Positions 43,598 to 56,038 of a stretch of 64,000 nt of DNA are shown here, piece after piece. The stretch covers positions 310,001 to 374,000 of the forward strand of contig JACKIC010000004.1 in the NCBI GenBank assembly GCA_020638655.1. Reading direction: 5' to 3'. Position 1 is the stretch's first letter. Every line of letters begins with the position of its first letter. The position numbers were made by a program, and so were the translations under genes. The notes beneath the pieces are model-generated. The model did not search any database and was not told the DNA's origin. It was given only the letters and a program-made list of their open reading frames with translations. Origin of the DNA: Planctomycetota bacterium (GTDB lineage Bacteria > Planctomycetota > UBA1135 > UBA2386).

Positions 43598-46500
43598 TCA
43601 GCGCCGGGCGCGCAGCGCGAGCCGCAGTGGCGCAACGGTGCCTTCGGCAGGCACGGTGCAGGTGGCGTCGCCGCGACTGCCTCTCGAGCCGAGCACGCGG
43701 AACTCGTAGTCGCCGGCCGGCAGCCGCACGCTCGTCGCCAGTCTGCCGTCGCGCTGCGTGATCACGTTGCCGCACCAGCGCAGCGCGCCGCCTGCGCCGT
43801 GCACGAGCACCTGCACCATGCCGAACGCGAACACCGACGGGTCGGGTTCGATCGTCAGCGGCACGTCGCGACACTCGGCCAGGGTCACGCGACACTCCGC
43901 GGTGCCGCCCGGCTGCAGCGTGACGACGGTGGCCGCGGTGGCATGCCTCGAATTGACGATCAGCGTCCAGGTCCCCGGCGGCGCCACGACCTCGAGTTCG
44001 CCGTTGCTGAGCTCCGGTGGATTGACCACACACGACTGACCGCTGGCGTCGACCAGTTCGATCCAGCCCGTGCTCGCGGGCGCTCCGTTCGCGAGGTCCA
44101 CGTGCACACGCAGCCTGGTCGGGGTCGGCAGGACGACGTCGCCGAGGTCTCGACTCTCGTGTGCGCCGAGGTGCAGCGGCGGCAGTGGCAGCAGCATCTC
44201 GGCGGCGAAGATCGACAACTCGTAGCTGCCGGGCCGCATCGACTCGATGCGGGCGATCCCCGTGGCCTGGTCCTGCTGCAGGCCGAAGGAGACGTTCTCA
44301 CCGATCGGCCTGCACAGGACCCTGCACGCCCTCGCCCGGCCCTCCTGGTCGATCACGCGCATTCGCAGCGAGGCGGTGGGCAGGTCGTCTTCGACGAGCT
44401 GCACCGTGACCTCGTCCTGACCCGGGGGCACTGCGACCTTGTGCACGTCGGCGATGTTCTGGCGCACGGTGAGGATCTGCACGCGGTCCGGCGCGACGTC
44501 GGTGAACACGAAGCGCCCCTCGTCGTCGACCCTGCAGTCCGAACGGCCGCCGCCAGCCATCCAGGACTCGAGGCCGACGTAGACGCGCCGCATCGGCTGC
44601 CCGCTCGGGTCGAGCACGACGCCGCGCACGGTGCGTGTCGCCGCGAGCACCGGGTCCCACGTCGCCGTCAGACCCGCGGTCAGCACCACCTTGGCCTCGA
44701 CCTTGAGGTCGCCGCCGCGGTCCGCCGCCGCCGCCTTCACCACCTCGACCTTCACCTCGCCCGCGCCGAGGTCGTTGAAGCGATAGCCGCCATCCGCCCC
44801 GCTGCGGGTGCTCGCGCCGAGGAAATCGTGGGTCGCCCCGATCTGCAGGGCCGCGCCCGCGACCGGTTCGCCGCTGCCGTCGCGCACCACTCCCTGAAGC
44901 GACGCGGGCTCCGGCAGCTGCAGTTCGACCCTGGCGAGCGCGCCGGCCTGCACATCCACGCCGCTCACGAGCGGGCCGTGGCCGACCGCCCAGGCCTGCA
45001 GTTCGGTCGGGCCCGGCGGCACGTCGAGCCGCGCGAAGTTGCCCTCTGCGTCGGTGACCACCGCGAAGCCGCGCGGCTCGTGCTCGTCGTTCATGCCGCG
45101 CACCCCGGGCGCCTGCAGCGCCGACTGCGACCCGACGAACACGCGCGCGCCGGCGATCGGTCGACGTTCTGCGTCGACGACGCGGCCGCGCACGCTGCCG
45201 GCGGCGCCGCGCAGCTGCAGCGTGAACTCGAAGTCGCGCCGCCACTCGGTGGTACCGATCCGCGCATGGAAGCCGTGCCAGTACGAAGCGACGAAGCCGT
45301 CCTTGCGCGCGCCGATGTACTGGTTGTCGCCCGCCGGCACCGAGAAGCGCCCCGCGGCGTCGCTCTGCGCCACCACGTAGCCGCGGAACCAGTTGATCTC
45401 TTCGGACAGCCAGATGTCGGCGCCCGCCACCGGCCGGTCGAACTCGTCGACGACGACGCCGCGCACCGTCGCGACGTGGCTGGCGGGCAGGCGCAATTCG
45501 CAGGTCTTCCCGGCGACGATGCTCGCGGTGAGCGTGGTGCGCGACGCACTCTCGATCACGTACTCGCCGGGCTGCAGGTCGTCGAAACGGCACTGCCCCG
45601 CGGCGTCGGACACGCAGAGCACTTCCTGGCGCGCGGCGTTGCCCAGCAGCGGCCACACCGCGACACCGACGCCGGCGGCCACCGACTCGTCCTTCTGCCA
45701 GTAGACCTGCACGAGCAACGCGCCCGTCGTGGCCCGTGCCGCAGCCTCGACGTGCACCTCGGTGCGCTGCACAGGGACCGTCGCTGCGACCACCTCACGC
45801 ACCGGCGCACCGGCCTCACTCGTCGCCGCCGCGGACGTCGCCGGCACGGGGCCGCCGACGTCTTCGCGCAGCCACAGGGCCGCGGCTCCAGCCACCAACA
45901 ACACCAACACTGCGGCGAGCGCCGCGGCCTTCTTGCCCATGGTCAGAGTCCCGGTCAGGGTCCACGTCGTCACCGCGGCCGCGCCCGTCGGCGTCGCGAG
46001 CTCTGCGCCGCGCAGCACCGCCGCACGAACGCCCGCCAGCACCACCTGCTCGGGCAGGGCGAGCGGCACGAAGCCAAGGGCGAAGCCCTCCGGCAGCTTC
46101 TTGCGCAGCAGCTCGAGCGCGCGCACGAGTTGCGTGCGCACGGTGCCGCCCGGCCGCTGCAGCCGCGCGGCGATCTCCTTGGCGTTCATGCCCTGCTGCA
46201 GGTGCAGCCGCAGCACGTCGCGATAGGGCTCACCGAGCTCCTCGCCGATGGCGCTCACCGTCGCGTCGAGTTCGTGCGCCGCGACCTCGGCCGCGGGGTC
46301 GTGCACCGGCTGCGGCGGAGCCGCGGCGAGCTTGCGTTCGCGCTCGCGTCGCAGATGCCGCGCCTCGATCGCGAGCAGACCCATGAGCCACGGCAGCACC
46401 GCGGCGCCGACCTCGAACTGCGCGCGCTTCTCGATCGCGCAGAGGAACGTGCGCTGCAGCAGGTCCTCGGCGTCGACGCGGTTGCCCGCGAGCCACACCG

Positions 46501-46612
46501 CCACGTGCAGCAACTCGCGCGCAGTGCCGTCGAACACCTCGCCGAGCGCGGCGGGTTCGCCGGTGCGGCAGAAGTGCGCGAAGCGCGCGTCGAGGTCGGG
46601 GCGGCGGGCCAT
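43598..46612 (-). CDS. ECF sigma factor fused to a membrane helix and carboxypeptidase-regulatory-like repeats
   Basis: A 1004-residue protein. Residues 1-190 are an ECF sigma factor: region 2 with DAEDLLQRTFLCAIEKRAQF and LLAIEARHLRRERE, and region 4 with EPYRDVLRLHLQQGMNAKEIAARLQRPGGTVRTQL (given in parts: YRDVLRLHLQQG, AKEIAARLQRPGGTVRTQL). A single helix at about 228-250 (AALAAVLVLLVAGAAALWL) is followed by about seven carboxypeptidase-regulatory-like beta-sandwich repeats, each with RGVVVD--GRPVAGA-V. The sigma part is therefore tethered to the membrane with a large exterior. I chose the ATG at 46612, which has GGAGG at 9-base spacing; a GTG at 46618 is an alternative. A sensor-sigma on one chain, perhaps released by proteolysis, is inferred. 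Confidence 0.85.
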   Translation of the reverse strand: MARRPDLDARFAHFCRTGEPAALGEVFDGTARELLHVAVWLAGNRVDAEDLLQRTFLCAIEKRAQFEVGAAVLPWLMGLLAIEARHLRRERERKLAAAPPQPVHDPAAEVAAHELDATVSAIGEELGEPYRDVLRLHLQQGMNAKEIAARLQRPGGTVRTQLVRALELLRKKLPEGFALGFVPLALPEQVVLAGVRAAVLRGAELATPTGAAAVTTWTLTGTLTMGKKAAALAAVLVLLVAGAAALWLREDVGGPVPATSAAATSEAGAPVREVVAATVPVQRTEVHVEAAARATTGALLVQVYWQKDESVAAGVGVAVWPLLGNAARQEVLCVSDAAGQCRFDDLQPGEYVIESASRTTLTASIVAGKTCELRLPASHVATVRGVVVDEFDRPVAGADIWLSEEINWFRGYVVAQSDAAGRFSVPAGDNQYIGARKDGFVASYWHGFHARIGTTEWRRDFEFTLQLRGAAGSVRGRVVDAERRPIAGARVFVGSQSALQAPGVRGMNDEHEPRGFAVVTDAEGNFARLDVPPGPTELQAWAVGHGPLVSGVDVQAGALARVELQLPEPASLQGVVRDGSGEPVAGAALQIGATHDFLGASTRSGADGGYRFNDLGAGEVKVEVVKAAAADRGGDLKVEAKVVLTAGLTATWDPVLAATRTVRGVVLDPSGQPMRRVYVGLESWMAGGGRSDCRVDDEGRFVFTDVAPDRVQILTVRQNIADVHKVAVPPGQDEVTVQLVEDDLPTASLRMRVIDQEGRARACRVLCRPIGENVSFGLQQDQATGIARIESMRPGSYELSIFAAEMLLPLPPLHLGAHESRDLGDVVLPTPTRLRVHVDLANGAPASTGWIELVDASGQSCVVNPPELSNGELEVVAPPGTWTLIVNSRHATAATVVTLQPGGTAECRVTLAECRDVPLTIEPDPSVFAFGMVQVLVHGAGGALRWCGNVITQRDGRLATSVRLPAGDYEFRVLGSRGSRGDATCTVPAEGTVAPLRLALRARR

Positions 46613-46748
46613 GCGCACGTTCCTCCCCCGGGCGGGTCCCGCGTGCTACAGGCAGATCGAGAAAAGCGGGATTCGGCCCCACGACGCGTCCGGGGCGCGG
46701 CCGCGGGTCGACTCCGGTAGACTGCCAGCCGCTCCGGAGCCCGCCACC

Positions 46749-48101
46749 ATGCCCAAGACGACCCGCCGCGCACTGTCCCTGATGTTCGGCGCGACCTTGT
46801 TCGCGCCCGCCGCCATTGCCCAGGACGCACCCGACTTCGCCGCGCCCGTGCGCCTCATGGCCGGCGACAAGTTCCTGGGCCACCGGCGCGGGTTCCCGTC
46901 GCCCGTCTTCCACGACATCGACGGCGACGGCTTGCGCGACCTCGTGATCGGCGACCTGCCCGGGCGCCTGACCGTCGCGCGGCGTCTGCCCGGCGACGGC
47001 CCCGCCCGGTTCGGTCCGGAGACGAAGCTGCTCGGTGCCGACGGCAAGAACCTCGACTTCGCCAATTGGTGATGCATCGGCATGAGTCCACAGTTCGTGG
47101 ACTTCGACGCGGACGGCAAGCTCGACATCGTCGCCGGCATCTTCGACGGCAGCCCGCACCTGTCGCGCGGTACGGACAAGGGGTTCGGGGCGCCCGAGCA
47201 GATCCTCGACCGTGACGGTCGGCGCATCGTGCTCGACCAGTTCTGGAACTTCGACACCAAGAAGTGGGACCGGGCCACGCGCAAGGCGGGCGAACCGCTG
47301 CAGCTCGGCGGCGGGCACGCCACGTCGGCGATCGCGTGGGACTGGGACGGCGACGGCGACCTCGACCTGCTGCTCGGTGACCACGCCAGCGACCACGTCT
47401 ACCTGCGCCGCAACGAAGGCACCGCGCAGGTGCCGGCATTCGGCAAGGACAACGAAGAGCTGCAGGCCGGCGGCGCTCCGTTGCTCGTTCCCGGCACCGT
47501 GGCGACCCTGCGCGTGCTCGACTGGAACGGCGACGGCAAGCCCGACCTGCTCGCCAGCGGCATGGGCGACGCCTTCCAGGACGGTCCGGGCGGCGGCGTC
47601 TACGTGTTCTTGAACACCGGCGACGCGACCACGGTGCTCGGCGCGCCGATCACGCTGGTGCCGCGCAGCACCAAGAGCGACGACCAGCCGACGCGGCCCG
47701 ACGCCGGTCTCTACGCGGACGCCTTCGACCTCGACGGGGACGGCGACCTCGACCTCGTCGTCGGCGGCTATTCGCACTGGACGCCCAAGGGCGCGGCGCT
47801 CGACGAGGCGCAGCAGCAGCGCGTGGCGGTGCTGCAGGTCGCGATCGCCACCCAGGAGGCCAGGCTGCAGCAATTGCAGGCCGAGGTCGTGGCGGCCCAC
47901 GACAAGGCTCGCGTCGGCCTCGACGAGGAGCAGGCCAACAAGAAGTACTCCGAGCTCTACAAGGCCCGGCAACCCGAGCGCAGCGAGATCCAGAAGCAGC
48001 TGCAGGCCGGCAAGGCCGAGCTCGACTCCCTGGTACCCGCGGTGCGGCGCGAATCGTTCGTGTGGTACTACGAGAACCTCGCCGGGCGCACGGCTCGCTG
48101 A
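46749..48101 (+). CDS. Secreted FG-GAP/VCBS-repeat protein with an in-frame TGA, candidate selenoprotein
   Basis: The reading frame has one internal TGA at 47070-47072 and otherwise runs 451 codons in one frame. The product has a signal peptide (SLMFGATLFAPAAIAQ) and calcium-loop repeats of the FG-GAP/VCBS propeller: DIDGDGLRDLVIG, DFDADGKLDIVAG, DWDGDGDLDLLLG, DWNGDGKPDLLAS and DLDGDGDLDLVVGG. A coiled coil (about 355-420) and a final strand pair follow. Both flanks of the TGA read as coherent protein: LDFANW before and CIGMSPQFVDFD after. A hairpin at bacterial SECIS spacing follows, so selenocysteine at residue 108, next to Cys109, is proposed. A nonsense mutation is the main alternative. 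No ribosome-binding site supports a restart at the downstream ATG (47082). Confidence 0.65.
47084..47104 (+). promoter_or_regulatory. Candidate bacterial SECIS hairpin
   Basis: AGTCCAC (47085-47091) and GTGGACT (47097-47103) pair perfectly over 7 bp around the 5-base loop AGTTC. A G-T wobble at 47084/47104 adds an eighth pair. The loop begins 19 bases after the in-frame TGA, within the 16-37 base range usual for bacterial SECIS elements, and has G as its second base, the position recognised by SelB. I did not run a SECIS search program. Confidence 0.5.
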
Positions 48102-48195
48102 CGTCGTGTCGTCCGCCGGTTCGGGTCGCAGGCCGTGGTCTGCGGCAGCAGAACGCCGCGGAAGAAGCCTGCAGGCATGCCGTCCTACGCGCCGC

Positions 48196-49569
48196 ATGCG
48201 ATCGATCCGGTTCCTGGTCGGCTTCTTCCTGTTCGGCATGGCAGTGGCGCGGGCGCAGGAGCCGCCTGCCAGCCCCGCGGCACCGAAAGAGACCGCCGCG
48301 CCGCTGGTGCTGTTCGACTTCGAGGCACGGGACGCGAGCCGGCACTTTCGCGCCGTCACCAAATCGGCGATCGGGCCGCGTCCGGCGCCCGCGCTGATCG
48401 ATGGCGCGGCGGCGATGGCGCCGCTGCCCGGCGGAACCGCGCTGCGTATCCAGGGCTTTGCGAGGACGTTCGTCTACGCGGTCGACGGGCACGTGCCGGC
48501 CGACCTGCGGCCCTATTCCGAACTGCGCCTCTGGGTTCACCGCTCGGCCGACGAGGTCGCCCGCCATGCGACCACCGAGGTGGAGCTGCAGTTCGTCGAG
48601 GAAGAAGGCGTGCGCTACTGGCGCAAGGTCGTGCTCGACCAGACTGGGTGGCAGGCCATCCAGCTGCCGCTGCGCTGGTTCTCGCCGGCCGGCGGTCGGC
48701 TGCCGCGCTGGGACCGCATCCGCACGTTCGGCATCTACTTCCGCGGTCCGGGGGAGGTGCTGCTCGACGGCATCGCGCTGGTGCCGGGCACCGGTCCGTT
48801 CCTCGAGCCCGAACGGGACCTGCGAACACTCGCATTCGGCGCCGACGCGCCGGTCGTGCGGATCGACAGGGAACACAGCTGGCTGATGTCCGACGTGCAG
48901 GGTCACGACGGCGAACTGCGGGAGCTCGCCGACGAGTTGGCAGGTCTGCAGCGGCGGGTTCTGACCGACTTCGCGCTGCCGCTCCCGATGCAGCCGGCGG
49001 GGATCCTCGTGTTCGCGAAGGACGCCACCTACCGCGCGTTCCCGCCGCGCCTGGCCGAGCAACTCGCCCGCAACGCGGGCGCGCCCCGCAGCGACGGCTA
49101 CACGTTGCTCGGCATCGCGACGAGCAGCGCCGACGCCGAGCTCGGTCTGCGTCGGCCGGTGTTGGTGCACGAGTTCGTGCACTCGGTGCTCGAGCAGAGC
49201 GCCCGGCTCGGCGCGGGTCCCGATTGGTTCCACGAGGGGGTCGCCGCCTACTACCAGAACGAGCTGCGCCCGCAGGCAGGTCTCGCCGAACTGATCGCGC
49301 ACGACTACGTCGACACCGTTCCCAAGGTGCGGCCGATCGACGTCGCCGGGCCGAAGGCGCGGTTCGGGGGGCAGTACATCCTCGGCCTGACGATGGTCGC
49401 GACGCTGTTGTCCGAGCCGTACCGCGCCAAGGTCCCGGCCCTCGTCACCGCGTTCCAGGCCGCGAAGTCGACGGCGCTCGGTCCCCAACTGGGCCCCGTG
49501 CTGCAGACGGATTGGGAGGGGTTCGAGGCCCAGTGGGCCAGGACGTGCGAACGCCTGGCCGGGCGCTGA
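48196..49569 (+). CDS. Secreted HExxH metallopeptidase-like protein
   Basis: A 457-residue exported protein (signal FLVGFFLFGMAVARAQ). Residues 40-200 are a beta-sandwich of the carbohydrate-binding type (ALRIQGFARTFVYAVDGHVP, then FGIYFRGPGEVLLDGIALV, the usual last strand of such CBM-like modules). The C-terminal part is a peptidase MA-like zinc domain with HEFVHSVLE near residue 320: His-Glu-x-x-His. The glutamate ligand expected downstream is probably in WFHEGVAAYYQ, typical for the gluzincin-like clan. A cleft-binding CBM plus a peptidase suggests action on a glycoprotein or cell-wall matrix. Start at the ATG of MRSIRF; the frame upstream is shadow. Confidence 0.78.
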   Translation: MRSIRFLVGFFLFGMAVARAQEPPASPAAPKETAAPLVLFDFEARDASRHFRAVTKSAIGPRPAPALIDGAAAMAPLPGGTALRIQGFARTFVYAVDGHVPADLRPYSELRLWVHRSADEVARHATTEVELQFVEEEGVRYWRKVVLDQTGWQAIQLPLRWFSPAGGRLPRWDRIRTFGIYFRGPGEVLLDGIALVPGTGPFLEPERDLRTLAFGADAPVVRIDREHSWLMSDVQGHDGELRELADELAGLQRRVLTDFALPLPMQPAGILVFAKDATYRAFPPRLAEQLARNAGAPRSDGYTLLGIATSSADAELGLRRPVLVHEFVHSVLEQSARLGAGPDWFHEGVAAYYQNELRPQAGLAELIAHDYVDTVPKVRPIDVAGPKARFGGQYILGLTMVATLLSEPYRAKVPALVTAFQAAKSTALGPQLGPVLQTDWEGFEAQWARTCERLAGR

Positions 49570-49724
49570 GGCGCCTTGCGGTGACGCCGCCGGAGCAGCT
49601 GCAACCGCTCGCGCGCTGTTAGGTCGTTCGGCTCGGCCCGCTGTGTAGCATGCGCCCGGGCGTCGGCGCAGCTCCCGGACATCAGGACCTCCCGCGGCGA
49701 CCAGCGCCACCTCTCTCCTCGACC

Positions 49725-52955
<3,231 letters not shown>

Positions 52956-52981
52956 CGCCCGACGCGACGCGCCCGGAACGA

Positions 52982-53020
52982 CCGCGGGCCCGGCGGATCG
53001 TGGATCCGCCGGGCCCGCGG
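52982..53020. terminator. Perfect 18-bp hairpin between convergent genes
   Basis: The arms at 52982-52999 and 53003-53020 are exact reverse complements of 18 bases with a 3-base loop (GTG). The core contains GGGCCC and GGATC. It lies 26 bases past the stop of the kinase gene and 41 bases before the end of the opposite matrixin-like gene. A bidirectional terminator is the obvious role. No T-run follows, as in many GC-rich genomes. Confidence 0.7.
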
Positions 53021-53061
53021 CCCGCATCCACCGGCCCAGCGGCCGGCGGCTGCGATCGTGA

Positions 53062-55239
53062 CTACGGGAGCGTGGTGCCGACGACGCCGCGCACGCCGTT
53101 CGTGAACGTCAGCCCACCCGGTTGACTGGCGTCGAAGTTGGCCCAGTAGCTGTAGAGCTTCAGGCCCGCGAAGGCCGGGTTGTTGGGGATCGACACGTTG
53201 TGGAAGGCGTAGCCCGAGGTGTTGGTCACCCGGAACACCGACGCCGCCGCGTCGTTCCAGCCGATGCAGTTCGTGAAGCCGAACGACGTCAGGCTGGTCG
53301 CCGTCCTGGTCAGGCCGATGATGACGACCGCGCCGCTGCTCGGCACCGCATCGTGGATGTGCAGCTGATACGTCGCGCCCGTCACCGTCGAGCCCACCGT
53401 GTCGGCGCGAGCCGGCCCGCACGACGTGCCGAAGTAGCCGGAGTTGGCGCACTCGAACTCGGCGCGCATCTTGAGGCCGCCCGAGGAGCCGAGCGTGCCG
53501 GTCGTCGGCTGCGACGCGAAGGGCCAGCCGTAGGCGTAGAGGCGCTGCTGACCGCTCGAGTGGAACCCGCCGGAGGAGCCCGTGCTCATGTGGTTGCCGC
53601 GCGAGAAGATCTCGACCACGACGTCGGATACGCCGTTGTAGGCGAACGGCGTCTCGAGGCCGATCTCGTTCCAGCTGTTGGCGACCAGGTGCCAGACGTG
53701 GTCGACCTCGGTGAGCACCGTGGTGCCGCCGCTGATGTTGGTCGAGAACGTCGTCGACAACGAGTAGTTCGCCGGCTTGTGGGCCATCCGGATCGTCAGC
53801 ACGCGGTTGATGTGCCGCCCGGTGACGGTCGGCGCGAACGCGAGCCCCGTGATGTTGCCCGCAGGGCCGAGGTCGGAGGCGCGCAGCACGGTCTGGTAGA
53901 TCTGGTTGTGCCAGGTGGCGTTGTCGCGCTGGTAGCGCAGGCTGATGTTGCCGGTGCGCGGCGTGAACAGCGAGCCGCTGAACGTCCCGGTCGAAGCCGA
54001 GCCGAGGTTCACGGTCACGTCCGCGTTGCTGTAGGTGTTGCTGCCGTTCGTGTAGCGGTGCAGGAAGTTGCGGGCGACGACGGCGACGCCGATCGTGGAG
54101 CCCTGGGCCATGTAGAGGCCCGAGTTGAAGTCGATCTGGCTCTGGTTGCCCTGGCCTGCCGACACGCCGATGCCGGCGGTGCGGGCGGTCCAGCCTGCCG
54201 AGCTCAGCTCGTTGCCGGCGTAGGTCGAGTTACGCGTGTAGATGTCGCAGTACAGGTCCTGGCCGATCGCCGCGGTCGTGTTGACGTCGAGGCCGTGCAG
54301 GTAGATGTCCGTCGACGGCACGATGTCGAAGTAGATGACCGGCGGCACGCCGTTGTTGTCCGCGAACGTCGACGTCAGCGTGCTCGGCGAGGAGGTGCCG
54401 AACGGGATCACGTTGGCGTTGCCGCTCGTCGGGTCGTCGTCGGGGACGTAGCGCGCGCAGCCCTCGAAGCAGGCCGCGCGGTAGCGGATCCCGTTCCATT
54501 GGCTGATCTGCGCGTTGGAGACCAGGTCGACCTCCGAGGGGATGTTGCGCACGCCCGTGCCCACCGACGGCCACATCAGCGCAGTGCTGACGGCCAGGTG
54601 CGCGGAGCTCGCGTTGAGCGGGATCGCCGAGCCGGGGAAGGGCCGCGGGGACGTGACGTCGACGTCGTTGTCGCCGCGCTCGGCCTGGAACGCCGTGTTG
54701 GCGCTGCTCAGGCCCAGCGAGTGGCCGATCTCGTGCAGACAGACGCCGAACAGGTCGGTGTTGCCGACCGCGCCGCCCGATGCGCCGCTCCACCTGGACT
54801 GGTCGATCATCGAGCCACCGCCGTAGTTGCCGGTGTTCTGCGTGAACGTGCTCCACTCGGAGTCGTCACACGGCGTGGGGTCGAGGTACCAGTTGCTCGA
54901 GCCGTCGTTGTCGAACACGATCGTCCCGGCGGTTTCGCGGTTGGGCGTGCCGCTCTGGGAGTTGAGCGTGTGGGCCGCGAGCGTGCTGCCCGACTGCGGG
55001 CCCCATTGGTAGGTCAGCGTCAGCGTGTGCGGCGAGGAGAGGACGAGCGTGCGCTCCCACCAGTCACAGGCCGCGTTGAAGATGTTGGTCAGGTTGCCGG
55101 AGCCCGTGGCCGACGGCTGCGTGCCGCCGCCATTGACGCGGATGATGGTCAGCTGGGCAGTGGCCGAGGAGACCGGGATCGTGACGGCTGCCAACGTGGT
55201 CAGCAGGCCGACACACAGGGGGTTCTTGAGGGCGTTCAT
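53062..55239 (-). CDS. Secreted matrixin-like protease-related protein with shared C-terminal domain
   Basis: A 725-residue exported protein (signal LTTLAAVTIPVSSATAQ). Residues 30-270 are a metzincin-like domain with HEIGHSLGLSS at 169-179. His169, Glu170 and His173 are present. The third zinc ligand (position 179) is Ser instead of His, so activity is uncertain. A jelly-roll-rich middle follows (VPPVIYFDIVPSTDIYLHGLDVNT; NATWHNQIYQTVLRASDLG) with Asn/Ser-rich strands typical of secreted sugar-binding domains. The tail is the shared C-terminal domain (FTNCIGWND, VSIPNNPAFAGLKLYSY). It follows the 133-residue gene with a 2-base gap and is probably cotranscribed with it. Confidence 0.8.
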   Translation of the reverse strand: MNALKNPLCVGLLTTLAAVTIPVSSATAQLTIIRVNGGGTQPSATGSGNLTNIFNAACDWWERTLVLSSPHTLTLTYQWGPQSGSTLAAHTLNSQSGTPNRETAGTIVFDNDGSSNWYLDPTPCDDSEWSTFTQNTGNYGGGSMIDQSRWSGASGGAVGNTDLFGVCLHEIGHSLGLSSANTAFQAERGDNDVDVTSPRPFPGSAIPLNASSAHLAVSTALMWPSVGTGVRNIPSEVDLVSNAQISQWNGIRYRAACFEGCARYVPDDDPTSGNANVIPFGTSSPSTLTSTFADNNGVPPVIYFDIVPSTDIYLHGLDVNTTAAIGQDLYCDIYTRNSTYAGNELSSAGWTARTAGIGVSAGQGNQSQIDFNSGLYMAQGSTIGVAVVARNFLHRYTNGSNTYSNADVTVNLGSASTGTFSGSLFTPRTGNISLRYQRDNATWHNQIYQTVLRASDLGPAGNITGLAFAPTVTGRHINRVLTIRMAHKPANYSLSTTFSTNISGGTTVLTEVDHVWHLVANSWNEIGLETPFAYNGVSDVVVEIFSRGNHMSTGSSGGFHSSGQQRLYAYGWPFASQPTTGTLGSSGGLKMRAEFECANSGYFGTSCGPARADTVGSTVTGATYQLHIHDAVPSSGAVVIIGLTRTATSLTSFGFTNCIGWNDAAASVFRVTNTSGYAFHNVSIPNNPAFAGLKLYSYWANFDASQPGGLTFTNGVRGVVGTTLP

Positions 55240-55241
55240 GA

Positions 55242-55643
55242 TCAGCGCGCCTCCAGGATGTCGGCGAGTTCGACCGCCGGCGGGAAGACGAGCTTGCCAC
55301 CGGCGTTCAGCACGATGGTCACCGTGGCGCGGAGGCCGGGACGGCTACCGTCGAAGGTGATGGTGCGGCCGCCGTATTCGTTGCCGACGTCGTTGCTGAG
55401 GTTGCCCAGGAAGCGGGGCGCGATGCGCTCCCGCATGTCCTTGGGCCAGCCGATCTGCTCGAGGTAGCCGTGCCAACCCTGCAGCGCGAGGTTGCGCGGA
55501 TCGTCGGCCCTGGGTGCCTCCTGCTTGACGGGCTCCTGCCCGGCGGCGGTCTGGGTGTTGGTCGCAGCGGCCGAAAGCCCGAGGATGGAGATGGTGAGCG
55601 CCAGTTTCCCGGCGAGACGGAGTGGTTGAACGTGCATGGTCAC
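55242..55643 (-). CDS. Small secreted protein of unknown function
   Basis: A 133-residue exported protein (LALTISILGLSAAATNTQ). The start is taken as the GTG at 55643, which has AGGAG 8 bases upstream; the ATG at 55637 is 14 bases away and less well placed. The mature part is a single small domain with GWHGYLEQIGWPKDMRERIAP and a terminal beta pair ATVTIVLNAGGKLVFPPAVEL. I do not recognise it. It lies 2 bases before the matrixin-like gene, so it could be its inhibitor, propeptide or chaperone; this is speculation from the gene order only. Confidence 0.65.
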   Translation of the reverse strand: MTMHVQPLRLAGKLALTISILGLSAAATNTQTAAGQEPVKQEAPRADDPRNLALQGWHGYLEQIGWPKDMRERIAPRFLGNLSNDVGNEYGGRTITFDGSRPGLRATVTIVLNAGGKLVFPPAVELADILEAR

Positions 55644-56038
55644 TAGCGAGGCTCCTAGCTTGTTGCGGCTTGCGGACCCGGGAGCACGGTCAGGGAGTCG
55701 TGCATGGGAACACCGGATTCGCGGCCTGCATGAGGGTCAGCGATCCGCGGGGGGGAAGGCGAACGGAGTTTCGCGCTTTTCTTCCCTGGCCCGGCGACCG
55801 GGCCGGGCGTCGCGGGCCGGGCCGAGCGGATCAGGGCCGGGTGCGGGGGACCCGGGCCGTCTTGCGCATGGAACGGGGGGGTGATCGCCTGTGGTCGGAG
55901 TCCGAGATTCGTTCTACCGCCAATCCGCCGCCACAATCTTGGTGCCTCTTCTGAGGGCACTAGGCACTGCCTACTTTTGCCCGGGAGCTTTAGACCGGTC
56001 ACCCTAACGGTTCTTTCCACCGTCCCTTGGAGTCCCTC
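55644..56038. promoter_or_regulatory. 395-base divergent intergenic region
   Basis: The spacer separates the small secreted protein on the minus strand from a secreted protein on the plus strand, so it should hold both promoters. It contains a perfect 7-bp hairpin (55788-55804, GGCCCGG/CCGGGCC, loop CGA). It also has a run of six or more Gs near 55750, and an AT-richer stretch (55960-56030) with ACCGGT and GGAG just before the plus-strand ATG. I could not assign a confident promoter box or riboswitch. Confidence 0.4.

Noticed and set aside
47082..48101. Separate second gene starting at the ATG after the TGA
   Set aside because: No ribosome-binding site, no signal peptide, and the first FG-GAP repeat would be cut; the upstream half is in the same frame and protein-like up to the TGA.
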